Assembly (NCBI GenBank): GCA_020050895.1
Contig: JAGVJW010000103.1
Span: 1 to 5,861 of the forward strand
DNA: 5,861 nt
Direction of reading: 5' to 3'
From: a bacterium
GTDB taxonomy: Bacteria > Bacteroidota > Ignavibacteria > Kapaibacteriales > Kapaibacteriaceae
Below the pieces are notes generated by a model. The model ran no database searches, was not told the origin of the DNA, and saw only the letters and a list, made by a program, of their open reading frames with translations. This document shows positions 1 through 5,861 of the stretch, in pieces. A program made the translations under genes and the position numbers. Each line of letters starts with the position of its first letter. The stretch's first letter is position 1.

Positions 1-1
1 A

Positions 2-1312
2 GCCGAACTCATTGCCACAACGGCTAAGAAGAAATTTCCCAATAGCGCCGATGCATACTTTGCCCTGGGCATCTTGTATTTCAAGTATAAACCGCAGCCT
101 GTACTGGAGTTGGCAGTTCAAAATCTCGAAGAAGCCATAAAACTTAACGATAAGCTTGTACTAGCCCACTTTGTGCTTGCGCAGAGCTATTGGAAGATGG
201 CAAACAGGGAGACCGAAGCCGATCTTGCCAATGAATTATTTAAGCGGTCTCTCCTCGAATGGAACAAGGTTGCACAACTTGATTCTTTGAATGCGAGAGC
301 ATGGTTTGAACAGGGGAAGATTTTCTATCTCGCCGAAAGGTGGAACGATGCCGTTGTTGCACTTCTTAAATATCGGGAGCTTCGTCCGGTAGGTACCGGA
401 GATGCAATCGCATCGTGGTATTTGGGGAACGCGTATTATCGTCTCAACAGATGCGATTCGGCACAGATCCACCTGGATGATGCTTCGCGATTGATCGATT
501 CCCTACGAGCACCGGCATCGTTGCAGCTTGCCAAGTGTAAGTTTCTTTCGAAGGATTGGGTAGGGGCCTCCCATACATACAGCATAGCTCTTGCCGGTAG
601 CAAGTCTATGAAGGAGTGGGAAAACACCGATGTATGGTACTTTGGTGCTGCGCTCGTTCTTTCGGGTGATACTGTGCGCGGGATTGAAGTGATGGATGAA
701 GCAGCAGCCAGAGACCCAAAACAGTGCGGCCTCATGTTTAGATTTGGTATACTCCTGCAGCAAAAAAATAAAAATGTTCGTTCCACCGAGATTTTTCGTT
801 TACGGCTTGCCAATTACCAGGACTCCCTAGACTCTCGCATTCATTTCCTGATAGGGAATAATTTCTATGCCGACAGTTTAGTAGACAGTGCCATTGCTGA
901 ATATGAAACTGCGCTGAAAGGCGAACCAGGAAATGGAATCTTTTTAGTGCGACTTGCTGAGACTTTTGCATTTATGGGTAACGCCACCAAGGCCCGTGAG
1001 CTCTATCATCAGGTTGTTGCAGCAGGATATGATTCATTGGCAGATGAACAACAAAAACGGTCAGCTATTTCGGCTATTCTAAAACTGAATGTGCTTGATT
1101 TGGAATTAAAGGGTTGGGGCGAGATTGTTGATCGTTCAAAGATGGGATTGAAGATCGATCCAAAAAATAAATGGCTACATCTCTATATCGCCATCGGGTA
1201 TCAAGGCATGGGCAAAACAGATGACGCCTGTAAATACTATAAAGAAGTACTCAAGATCGATCCACAGAATGAGACGTCTCAGAAGAATAGCAAGGCATTA
1301 AACTGTCCATAG
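2..1312 (+). CDS. Tetratricopeptide-repeat (TPR) protein, 5'-partial
   Basis: The reading frame is open to the left edge, so the N-terminus lies outside the window; 436 residues are visible, counted here from base 2. The whole visible chain reads as tandem 34-residue helix-turn-helix TPR units. The clearest are near residues 97-129 (AWFEQGKIFYLAERWNDAV), 135-168, 211-238, 279-309, 313-342 and 389-421 (YQGMGKTDDACKYYKEVLKIDP), with the usual small residues at positions 8 and 20 and Pro at position 32. TPR arrays bind other proteins and have no catalytic activity of their own. A signal peptide, membrane anchor or extra N-terminal domain cannot be judged because that end is missing. The TTG at base 74 is not a credible start, since TPR-like sequence continues upstream of it. 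The gene ends with TAG 46 bases before yceD and probably belongs to a different transcript. The fold is confident; the partner and role are unknown. Confidence 0.85.
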   Translation, partial: AELIATTAKKKFPNSADAYFALGILYFKYKPQPVLELAVQNLEEAIKLNDKLVLAHFVLAQSYWKMANRETEADLANELFKRSLLEWNKVAQLDSLNARAWFEQGKIFYLAERWNDAVVALLKYRELRPVGTGDAIASWYLGNAYYRLNRCDSAQIHLDDASRLIDSLRAPASLQLAKCKFLSKDWVGASHTYSIALAGSKSMKEWENTDVWYFGAALVLSGDTVRGIEVMDEAAARDPKQCGLMFRFGILLQQKNKNVRSTEIFRLRLANYQDSLDSRIHFLIGNNFYADSLVDSAIAEYETALKGEPGNGIFLVRLAETFAFMGNATKARELYHQVVAAGYDSLADEQQKRSAISAILKLNVLDLELKGWGEIVDRSKMGLKIDPKNKWLHLYIAIGYQGMGKTDDACKYYKEVLKIDPQNETSQKNSKALNCP

Positions 1313-1343
1313 TTTATGCACTAACCCATCTCCCGATTTTCCA

Positions 1344-1351
1344 TATATTTG
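1344..1351 (+). promoter_or_regulatory. Candidate Bacteroidota-type -7 promoter element (TATATTTG) for the yceD-rpmF-plsX-fab operon
   Basis: TATATTTG matches the TAnnTTTG -7 consensus recognised by the primary sigma factor of Bacteroidota. It lies in the 46-base gap after the TPR gene, which is the only intergenic gap upstream of the lipid operon large enough for a promoter. No convincing TTTG -33 box is visible at the usual distance. The motif fixes only six bases, so one or two chance matches are expected per strand in a window this size; two others occur inside genes at 739 and 5441. Position, more than sequence, supports the call. Confidence 0.45.
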
Positions 1352-1358
1352 CGGTCTT

Positions 1359-1883
1359 GTGGAACGGACCTCGCATCGTTACCCTGCTATTTCAGTTCCA
1401 ATTCGAGGGCTCACGAATGGCCCAAGAAATTTTGAACTGAAAGTTTCGGCTAAGAAGGTTCCTGACATTGTTCCGGAGTACGTCGGTGATCTGGAAATCA
1501 GTGGTCAGGTAGTTCGAGTCGGACAGCGATATCGGGTGAATGTGGACGTGTTAGGCCTTGCCCATCTTATCTGCGATCGATCGTTGGAAGAGTTCGATGA
1601 GCCAGTTCGGATTCATGTTGATTGCGAGTTTGTTGTAGATGCCGAAATGGCGTCACAACAAGTCGGACAGATTGTTGATCCGGAAGATGTGCATGGGTTG
1701 ATGCCCGACGCAACAGAGATAGACGTAACAGACGAAGTGCGCCAGGAGCTGGCACTCGCTTTACCAATGCGCCGGGTTGCTCCGCAATACAGAAACATGG
1801 AACTGAACCAGCTTTATCCCCTTGATAAAGACGAATCTGACACTTTGGATGAACGCTGGGCAGCACTGAGGAAACTGAAATAG
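1359..1883 (+). CDS. yceD: YceD/DUF177 family protein, linked to 23S rRNA accumulation and encoded next to L32
   Basis: This 174-residue protein has the size and layout of the DUF177/YceD family, which almost always sits directly upstream of rpmF and has been linked to 23S rRNA accumulation in bacteria and plastids. Visible family marks are the N-terminal IPIRGL-like stretch (ISVPIRGL, residues 11-18), the core segment CDRSLEEFDEPV (72-83), the helix IDVTDEVRQELALALP (121-136) and the C-terminal DERWAALRKLK (164-174). The family's usual second cysteine in the core (C-x-R-C) is Ser75 here, and the C-terminal cysteine cluster seen in many homologues is absent, so zinc binding is doubtful. The GTG at 1359 is the only conventional start codon: the frame is open upstream to about base 1302 but offers no ATG, GTG or TTG there. 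There is no Shine-Dalgarno sequence. The family call is firm; the molecular function is known only broadly. Confidence 0.88.
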   Translation: MERTSHRYPAISVPIRGLTNGPRNFELKVSAKKVPDIVPEYVGDLEISGQVVRVGQRYRVNVDVLGLAHLICDRSLEEFDEPVRIHVDCEFVVDAEMASQQVGQIVDPEDVHGLMPDATEIDVTDEVRQELALALPMRRVAPQYRNMELNQLYPLDKDESDTLDERWAALRKLK

Positions 1884-1899
1884 AATAGTACAGAAAGGC

Positions 1900-1903
1900 A
1901 GGA
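1900..1903 (+). promoter_or_regulatory. Ribosome binding site of rpmF
   Basis: AGGA lies seven bases before the ATG at 1911, at normal Shine-Dalgarno spacing. It supports the start of this short gene. Confidence 0.6.
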
Positions 1904-1910
1904 ATCGGTT

Positions 1911-2087
1911 ATGCCGAACCCAAAACGACGACATTCAAAATCTCGCGGCGCTAAACGCAGAACTCATTATAAAGCTTCAGTACCGGCAATCGTTACCTGT
2001 CCGAACTGCGGCTCGGCAAAACAACCACATATTGTTTGCCATTCCTGCGGCTATTATAACGGCCGAAAAATTCTCGTAATAGATTAA
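1911..2087 (+). CDS. rpmF: 50S ribosomal protein L32 (bL32), zinc-ribbon form
   Basis: This 58-residue protein is a structural component of the large ribosomal subunit. It opens with the typical basic L32 start (MPNPKRRHSKSR) and contains a four-cysteine zinc ribbon: C30-P-N-C33 and C43-H-S-C46, followed by GYYNGRKIL. All four cysteines are present, so this is the zinc-binding (C+) form and not the zinc-independent paralogue. The length is normal for the family. ATG at 1911 is preceded by AGGA, and the gene lies 27 bases after yceD and 17 bases before plsX. The yceD-rpmF-plsX arrangement is one of the most conserved in bacteria and links ribosome assembly to phospholipid synthesis. It is short enough to be missed by ORF finders with a 60-residue cutoff. 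Confidence 0.97.
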   Translation: MPNPKRRHSKSRGAKRRTHYKASVPAIVTCPNCGSAKQPHIVCHSCGYYNGRKILVID

Positions 2088-2095
2088 TCATCAAC

Positions 2096-2099
2096 GGAG
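2096..2099 (+). promoter_or_regulatory. Ribosome binding site of plsX, supporting a GTG start
   Basis: GGAG ends five bases before the GTG at 2105 and supports that codon over internal ones. It lies across the centre of a perfect five-base inverted repeat, TCAAC-GGA-GTTGA (2091-2103). Confidence 0.65.
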
Positions 2100-2104
2100 T
2101 TGAC

Positions 2105-3151
2105 GTGTCAGCTTCGTCACAGGCGTCGCCCCGTGTGCGCGTGGCTATCGACGCGATGGGTGGAGACTATGCCCCTGCCTATGAGGTTGCCGGAACATTC
2201 GAGGCTCTGAAACATCTCGGTGAGTCGGCGGAAATTATTCTCGTAGGACGTGAGAACGAGATCAAGCGCGAATTGGAGCGCCATAATAAAAGCGAACTCA
2301 TCCGCGTTGTACACGCTCCCGATGTTGTTGGCATGGCCGATGAACCGTCAGCTATTGTAAAAAATCGGAAGGAATCTTCGCTGTACATTGGCATCGATAT
2401 GATGAAAAGGGGCGACGTGGACGCGTTTGTCTCAGCCGGTAATACCGGTGCTGTGATGGCAACCGCTACGATGGTATGCGGACGGATTTCCGGCGTCAGC
2501 AGACCAACAATTGGATCGTTCTTTCCCACCGCTACTAACAAACCAACACTCGTTGTTGATGTTGGCGCAAACGTTGACAGTAAACCGCGGTTCCTCTACG
2601 ATTATGCACTCATGGGAGAAGTGTATTCAAGGACGATGCTCAACATCACTTCTCCAACGGTAGGATTATTGAATGTTGGCGAAGAAGAAGGTAAAGGAAC
2701 TGAGAATGTTCGGGAAGCATATGCTATGCTTAGCCGGGCGCCGATACGTTTTGTTGGGAACGTCGAAGGGCGCGACATCCTGTCTGGAACAGTTGATGTT
2801 GTAGTTTGTGATGGTTTCGAAGGAAATATTATTCTCAAGTTTGCAGAAAGCGTCATTAGTTTTTTACGAGCCCGGTTCAAACTATTTGCTTCTCAAAGCT
2901 TTGTTCATGGAATCACGGTTTCTTTATTCAAGCCCGTTCTTAGGGCCGTCCTTCGAGGAATGGATTATCAGGATTACGGTGGAGTCCCCCTGCTGGGAGT
3001 CAACGGAATTGTCATCATTGGACATGGTTCATCAACACCAAAGGCGCTTGGCAACATGATCGTTCGAGCCGTCGAAATGGTCCAGCGAGATGTAAATGGT
3101 CAAATCGAGCAGGCACTGAAGCAACCCGAAGAATCACAGTCTATTAGATAA
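2105..3151 (+). CDS. plsX: Phosphate acyltransferase PlsX (acyl-ACP to acyl-phosphate)
   Basis: PlsX transfers the acyl group of acyl-ACP to inorganic phosphate, giving the acyl-phosphate that PlsY uses to acylate glycerol-3-phosphate in the first step of phospholipid synthesis. It is a soluble, peripherally membrane-bound enzyme. The 348 residues match the usual 330-350. Family motifs appear in order: IDAMGGDYAP (15-24), SAGNTGA (110-116), DVGANVDSKP (152-161), LLNVGEEEGKG (188-198), GNVEGRDI (218-225), CDGFEGNI (235-242), DYQDYGGVPLLG (287-298) and GHGSS (306-310). The helical, hydrophobic-and-basic stretch at about 250-285 corresponds to the region thought to touch the membrane in other PlsX proteins. 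The start is GTG with GGAG five bases upstream; the first ten or so residues before the conserved core are Ser-rich and not conserved. The stop TAA shares its last A with the fabH ATG, so the two are probably translationally coupled. Confidence 0.97.
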   Translation: MSASSQASPRVRVAIDAMGGDYAPAYEVAGTFEALKHLGESAEIILVGRENEIKRELERHNKSELIRVVHAPDVVGMADEPSAIVKNRKESSLYIGIDMMKRGDVDAFVSAGNTGAVMATATMVCGRISGVSRPTIGSFFPTATNKPTLVVDVGANVDSKPRFLYDYALMGEVYSRTMLNITSPTVGLLNVGEEEGKGTENVREAYAMLSRAPIRFVGNVEGRDILSGTVDVVVCDGFEGNIILKFAESVISFLRARFKLFASQSFVHGITVSLFKPVLRAVLRGMDYQDYGGVPLLGVNGIVIIGHGSSTPKALGNMIVRAVEMVQRDVNGQIEQALKQPEESQSIR

Positions 3152-4146
3152 TGAGAGCTACCATAACTGCAATTGCACACCATGTGCCGGAAACTGTATT
3201 TGATAATCACTGGTTTGAATCCAGGTTAGACACCACGGATGAATGGATACAATCCCGAACAGGGATTCGCGAACGGCACTTTGCTTTTGAAGGTGCTTTG
3301 TCCGACATTCTCGTTCCTTCTGCTCTCGAAGCACTGTCGAGACGGGGCATGAAACCTGAAGACGTTGAACTCATCATAGTAGCAACGGTTACCGGAGATC
3401 GAGTATTTCCGTCGACGGCATCTATCCTTCAGCGTAAAATTGGTGCAGTTAACGCGTGGGGATTTGATTTAGCAGGTGCGTGTTCTGGATTTCTTTATGC
3501 CTTGATAACGGCGGCCAAAATGGTTGAATCCGGGACCATAAAAAATGTTCTGTTGTGCTCAGGCGATAAAATGAGTGCGATTACAAATTTCGACGACAGA
3601 TCCACATGTGTGTTATTCGGAGATGGCGGCGGTTGCCTTGTGATTGAACCTACAGATGACGACTCAATCGGCATCATTGACTATGTATTGAAGATGGATG
3701 GCAGAGGAGAGCCACATCTGCACCAAAAGGCAGGAGGCAGCCTTCGTCCACCCTCGATTGAAACTGTTACAAATAGAGAGCATTTTGTTTATCAAGATGG
3801 GAAAACGGTTTTCAAGTCGGCCGTGATAGGAATGGCCGATGCATCGCACGAGATTATGGTACGAAACAGACTCGAAGCCAAGGACGTTGCGTGGCTTATA
3901 CCACATCAGGCAAACCTTAGAATTATTGATGCAACGGCCGAACGAATGGGTCTTTCAAAAGACAAGGTAATGGTGAACATTGACCGCTATGGGAACACAA
4001 CGGCAGGTACAATTCCAATTTGCATCTCTGAATTGTATGAGCAAAAGAAGATTAAAAAGGGTGATGCTCTTGTGTTATCCAGTTTCGGTGCAGGTTATAC
4101 ATGGGGAGCGATCCTTGTTCGATGGGGTTTGGAGAAAATGCAATGA
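3151..4146 (+). CDS. fabH: 3-oxoacyl-ACP synthase III FabH (KAS III, chain initiation)
   Basis: FabH condenses an acyl-CoA primer, usually acetyl-CoA, with malonyl-ACP to form a 3-oxoacyl-ACP, the committed start of type II fatty acid synthesis in the cytoplasm. The 331 residues are full length for the thiolase-fold KAS III family. The catalytic triad is visible: Cys111 in AGACSGF, His252 in PHQAN and Asn282 in YGNTTAGTIP. The N-terminal DEWIQSRTGIRER (30-42) is the CoA-binding signature, and SSFGAGYTWGA (310-320) closes the active-site region. Cys-His-Asn instead of Cys-His-His separates it from FabB/FabF elongation enzymes. ATG at 3151 overlaps the plsX stop by one base and has no Shine-Dalgarno sequence of its own, so it relies on ribosomes coming from plsX. 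Whether it prefers acetyl-CoA or branched primers cannot be read from the sequence. Confidence 0.97.
   Translation: MRATITAIAHHVPETVFDNHWFESRLDTTDEWIQSRTGIRERHFAFEGALSDILVPSALEALSRRGMKPEDVELIIVATVTGDRVFPSTASILQRKIGAVNAWGFDLAGACSGFLYALITAAKMVESGTIKNVLLCSGDKMSAITNFDDRSTCVLFGDGGGCLVIEPTDDDSIGIIDYVLKMDGRGEPHLHQKAGGSLRPPSIETVTNREHFVYQDGKTVFKSAVIGMADASHEIMVRNRLEAKDVAWLIPHQANLRIIDATAERMGLSKDKVMVNIDRYGNTTAGTIPICISELYEQKKIKKGDALVLSSFGAGYTWGAILVRWGLEKMQ
4131..4134 (+). promoter_or_regulatory. Ribosome binding site of fabD, inside the fabH 3' end
   Basis: GGAG lies eight bases before the ATG at 4143. It decides the start in favour of 4143 over the upstream in-frame ATG at 4101, which would add 14 unconserved residues. 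Confidence 0.65.
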
Positions 4147-5084
4147 AGTCTGCTTTGATGTTTTCCGGACAAGGATCGCAATACGTTGGGATGGGTAGTA
4201 CGCTTGCAAGTGAATTTCCGGAAGCGCATGATGTAATTGTCCGCGCCGATGAAGTGCTCGGTTACTCCATTAGCGAGATTATGCGAATTGGTCCGGCCGA
4301 GACGATAACACAAACGCGTTACACGCAGGTGGCCTTATTTGTTCACGAAGCAGCCATCCTAGCTGCAACCGATGCCGACAGAATTGCCGAGGCCGTTGCA
4401 GGCCACTCCCTGGGCGAATACACGGCGTTATATGCCGCTGGAGTTCTCTCGTTTCACGATGCGCTTGTTCTTGTTAAGCTGCGCGGAGAGCTCATGTTCG
4501 AAGCAGGCCAAGCTGTGCCGGGGACGATGGCTGCCATCGTTGGTCTCTCCGACGATCAGGTACAGGCAACGTGTAACGAACTCAATGGAACTGCCGATGG
4601 TGTTATTGTCACTGCCAATTTTAATTCACCCGGCCAGGTTGTTGTTTCAGGGTCAGCGAACCTTGTTCGTAGTTCGATGGCAGTTTTTAAAGAACGCGGT
4701 GCGCGGATAGTAAAAGAATTGCAGGTGAGTGGAGCGTTCCATAGCCCCTTACTGAATTCGGCGCGTGAAGGTCTTAAAAAGGCGATCAATTCAATGACGT
4801 TTAACGATGCACGGATTGACGTCTACGTCAATGTATCCGGAACTCGCGAACAGCGTGCAGAAGTATTGCGCGAAGCATTGATTGCGCAGCTTACGGCACC
4901 TGTTCAGTGGACGCGAACAATGCAAACGATGTATGCAAACGGAGTACGCCGATTCATTGAAATTGGACCAGGCGGTGTTCTGCAAGGGCTAGCTAAACGA
5001 ACCGTTGACGGCGTGGAAATCAGCGGCGTCGACACAGCAGAAGACGCAAGAAAATTTATCAACTCAATCTCTAACGTTCAATGA
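4143..5084 (+). CDS. fabD: Malonyl-CoA:ACP transacylase FabD
   Basis: FabD moves the malonyl group from malonyl-CoA to acyl carrier protein, supplying malonyl-ACP to FabH and the elongation synthases. The 313 residues are normal for the family. Visible landmarks are the N-terminal GQGSQ (9-13), the nucleophile Ser89 in GHSLGEY (87-93), Arg114 in KLRGELM (binds the malonyl carboxylate), the catalytic His200 in SGAFHSPLL, and PVQW with Gln255, which helps form the oxyanion hole in the E. coli enzyme. The motif before GQGSQ reads MFS where most homologues have FP, a mild difference. The ATG at 4143 overlaps the fabH stop as ATGA and has a good Shine-Dalgarno; the protein then begins MKSALMFSGQGSQ as expected. 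The gene overlaps fabG by another ATGA at its end. Function is secure. Confidence 0.97.
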   Translation: MKSALMFSGQGSQYVGMGSTLASEFPEAHDVIVRADEVLGYSISEIMRIGPAETITQTRYTQVALFVHEAAILAATDADRIAEAVAGHSLGEYTALYAAGVLSFHDALVLVKLRGELMFEAGQAVPGTMAAIVGLSDDQVQATCNELNGTADGVIVTANFNSPGQVVVSGSANLVRSSMAVFKERGARIVKELQVSGAFHSPLLNSAREGLKKAINSMTFNDARIDVYVNVSGTREQRAEVLREALIAQLTAPVQWTRTMQTMYANGVRRFIEIGPGGVLQGLAKRTVDGVEISGVDTAEDARKFINSISNVQ

Positions 5085-5827
5085 CAAGCCTTGACGGTAA
5101 AATCATTATCGTAACTGGAGGATCGCGTGGCATTGGCGAAGCCACCGTACGCAGTTTATGTGCCGACGGAGCACGTGTATATGCCACTTACAACATCGGT
5201 GCAGAAAAGGCAGCGGGAATTGTTTCGGAAATATCTCAAGCAGGAGGAATAGTAGAGTTTAAACAACTCGACGTTACCAATATTGATGATGTTGTGCATT
5301 TTGTAGAAGGTGTTGCTAAGGATGCCGGCCGGATTGATGGTCTTGTGAATAATGCAGGCATTACCAGGGACGGTCTTATCATGCGTATGTCTGCTAAAGA
5401 TTGGGCCGACGTCATCTCCACAAACCTTAGTGGAGCTTTCTACTTTTGTAAGGCGGTATCGAGGCAGATGATGGGTCAGCGATACGGACGTATCGTTAAC
5501 ATCGGCAGCATTGTGGGCTTGTCTGGTAATGCTGGCCAAGTGAACTACAGTGCATCGAAAGCGGGATTGGTAGGGCTAACGAAGTCGCTGGCGAAAGAAC
5601 TGGCGAGTCGGAACGTTTTAGTAAATTGCGTCGCTCCGGGATATGTTGAAACCGATATGACCGGCAAGCTTAACGAAGAACAAAAACAAACATATTCGCT
5701 CTCCATTCCGTTAAAACGAATCGCAAGCGCCAACGAGATTGCAAAGGTTGTCGCATTTCTCCTTTCCGATGATGCATCATACATCACAGGACAGGTGATC
5801 AATGTAGACGGTGGTCTTGCAATTTGA
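5081..5827 (+). CDS. fabG: 3-oxoacyl-ACP reductase FabG (NADPH-dependent)
   Basis: FabG reduces 3-oxoacyl-ACP to (3R)-hydroxyacyl-ACP with NADPH, the first reduction of each elongation cycle. The 248 residues form a classical short-chain dehydrogenase. The Rossmann cofactor loop TGGSRGIG is at 12-19, LDVT at 63-66 and NNAG at 90-93. The catalytic tetrad Asn115, Ser143, Tyr156 and Lys160 (NYSASK) is complete. NAGITRDGLIMRM (91-103), the C-terminal ITGQVINVDGG and the position among fab genes single out FabG from the many other members of the superfamily. ATG at 5081 overlaps the fabD stop as ATGA; no Shine-Dalgarno is visible, so translation is probably coupled to fabD. TGA at 5825 ends the gene, and no terminator follows before the next ribosome binding site. 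Confidence 0.97.
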   Translation: MTSLDGKIIIVTGGSRGIGEATVRSLCADGARVYATYNIGAEKAAGIVSEISQAGGIVEFKQLDVTNIDDVVHFVEGVAKDAGRIDGLVNNAGITRDGLIMRMSAKDWADVISTNLSGAFYFCKAVSRQMMGQRYGRIVNIGSIVGLSGNAGQVNYSASKAGLVGLTKSLAKELASRNVLVNCVAPGYVETDMTGKLNEEQKQTYSLSIPLKRIASANEIAKVVAFLLSDDASYITGQVINVDGGLAI

Positions 5828-5849
5828 TCTGCCGAATCATTCGTGTTTT

Positions 5850-5853
5850 GAGG
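5850..5853 (+). promoter_or_regulatory. Ribosome binding site of a gene starting at or beyond the right edge (probably acpP)
   Basis: GAGG stands in the non-coding tail after fabG, seven bases before the final base A of the window, which could itself be the first base of an ATG. In related clusters the gene after fabG is acpP, the acyl carrier protein. The ribosome binding site is seen; the identity of the gene is inference. Confidence 0.5.
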
Positions 5854-5861
5854 AACAATCA

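Noticed and set aside
74..76. TTG as the start of the TPR gene
   Set aside because: The frame is open to the window edge and the upstream codons (NSADAYFALG and so on) already form part of a TPR helix, so the gene starts outside the window.
739..746. TAGATTTG, a TAnnTTTG match inside the TPR gene
   Set aside because: It lies deep inside coding sequence with no gene start nearby, as expected for a chance match.
1313..1358. Rho-independent terminator after the TPR gene
   Set aside because: No GC-rich hairpin followed by a T run is present in this gap.
2179..2541. Minus-strand open frames lying over plsX and other genes
   Set aside because: They are fully antisense to well-conserved genes, show no recognisable family motifs and have no ribosome binding site evidence; they are reading-frame shadows.
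4101..4142. ATG at 4101 as the fabD start
   Set aside because: It would add 14 unconserved residues before the family's normal N-terminus. ATG at 4143 has a Shine-Dalgarno and the ATGA overlap with the fabH stop.
5441..5448. TACTTTTG, a TAnnTTTG match inside fabG
   Set aside because: It is in mid-gene with no TTTG box upstream at the right distance. An internal promoter for acpP cannot be excluded but is not supported.
5833..5849. Palindrome CGAAT-C-ATTCG followed by TGTTTT as a terminator
   Set aside because: The one-base centre leaves only a very short usable stem, the T run is four bases, and a ribosome binding site follows directly, so the operon appears to continue.
1..5861. A novel defence, mobile or biosynthetic system
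   Set aside because: Six of the seven genes are recognised core genes in a conserved order, the seventh is a generic TPR protein, and no repeats, atypical composition or insertion borders were seen.

Overview
This window holds a conserved fatty-acid and phospholipid synthesis gene cluster, read entirely on the + strand. The gene order is TPR-repeat protein (5' end outside the window), then yceD (DUF177), rpmF (ribosomal protein L32), plsX, fabH, fabD and fabG. A Shine-Dalgarno sequence at the right edge points to a further gene, most likely acpP. No RNA gene, mobile element, CRISPR array or long repeat was seen.

Organism. The order rpmF-plsX-fabH-fabD-fabG(-acpP) is widespread in bacteria and is typical of the Chlorobi/Ignavibacteria side of the Bacteroidota group. 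Three further points fit that group: moderate GC by eye, weak or absent Shine-Dalgarno sequences at several starts, and a TAnnTTTG promoter-like motif in the only gap where a promoter is expected. The assignment is an inference with moderate confidence, and no species is claimed.

Layout. Bases 1-1312 encode a protein built of tandem tetratricopeptide repeats. It looks unrelated to lipid synthesis and probably belongs to a separate unit. The 46-base gap that follows carries the promoter candidate, and yceD starts at a GTG only seven bases beyond it. From there to the right edge the genes are packed tightly: 27 bases between yceD and rpmF, 17 between rpmF and plsX, a one-base overlap between plsX and fabH, and four-base ATGA overlaps at fabH/fabD and fabD/fabG. 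A 33-base gap then leads to the presumed acpP start.

How the genes work together. FabD loads malonyl groups onto acyl carrier protein. FabH condenses malonyl-ACP with an acyl-CoA primer to start a chain, and FabG reduces the 3-oxoacyl-ACP in each cycle. PlsX turns finished acyl-ACP into acyl-phosphate for phospholipid synthesis. YceD and L32 tie the operon to ribosome production, so one transcript can couple membrane synthesis to growth. All recognised catalytic residues are present, and I saw no frameshift or truncation other than the edge cut.

The window looks like an ordinary core-genome region. I did not find a previously undescribed system; the findings concern regulation, start sites and small family deviations.
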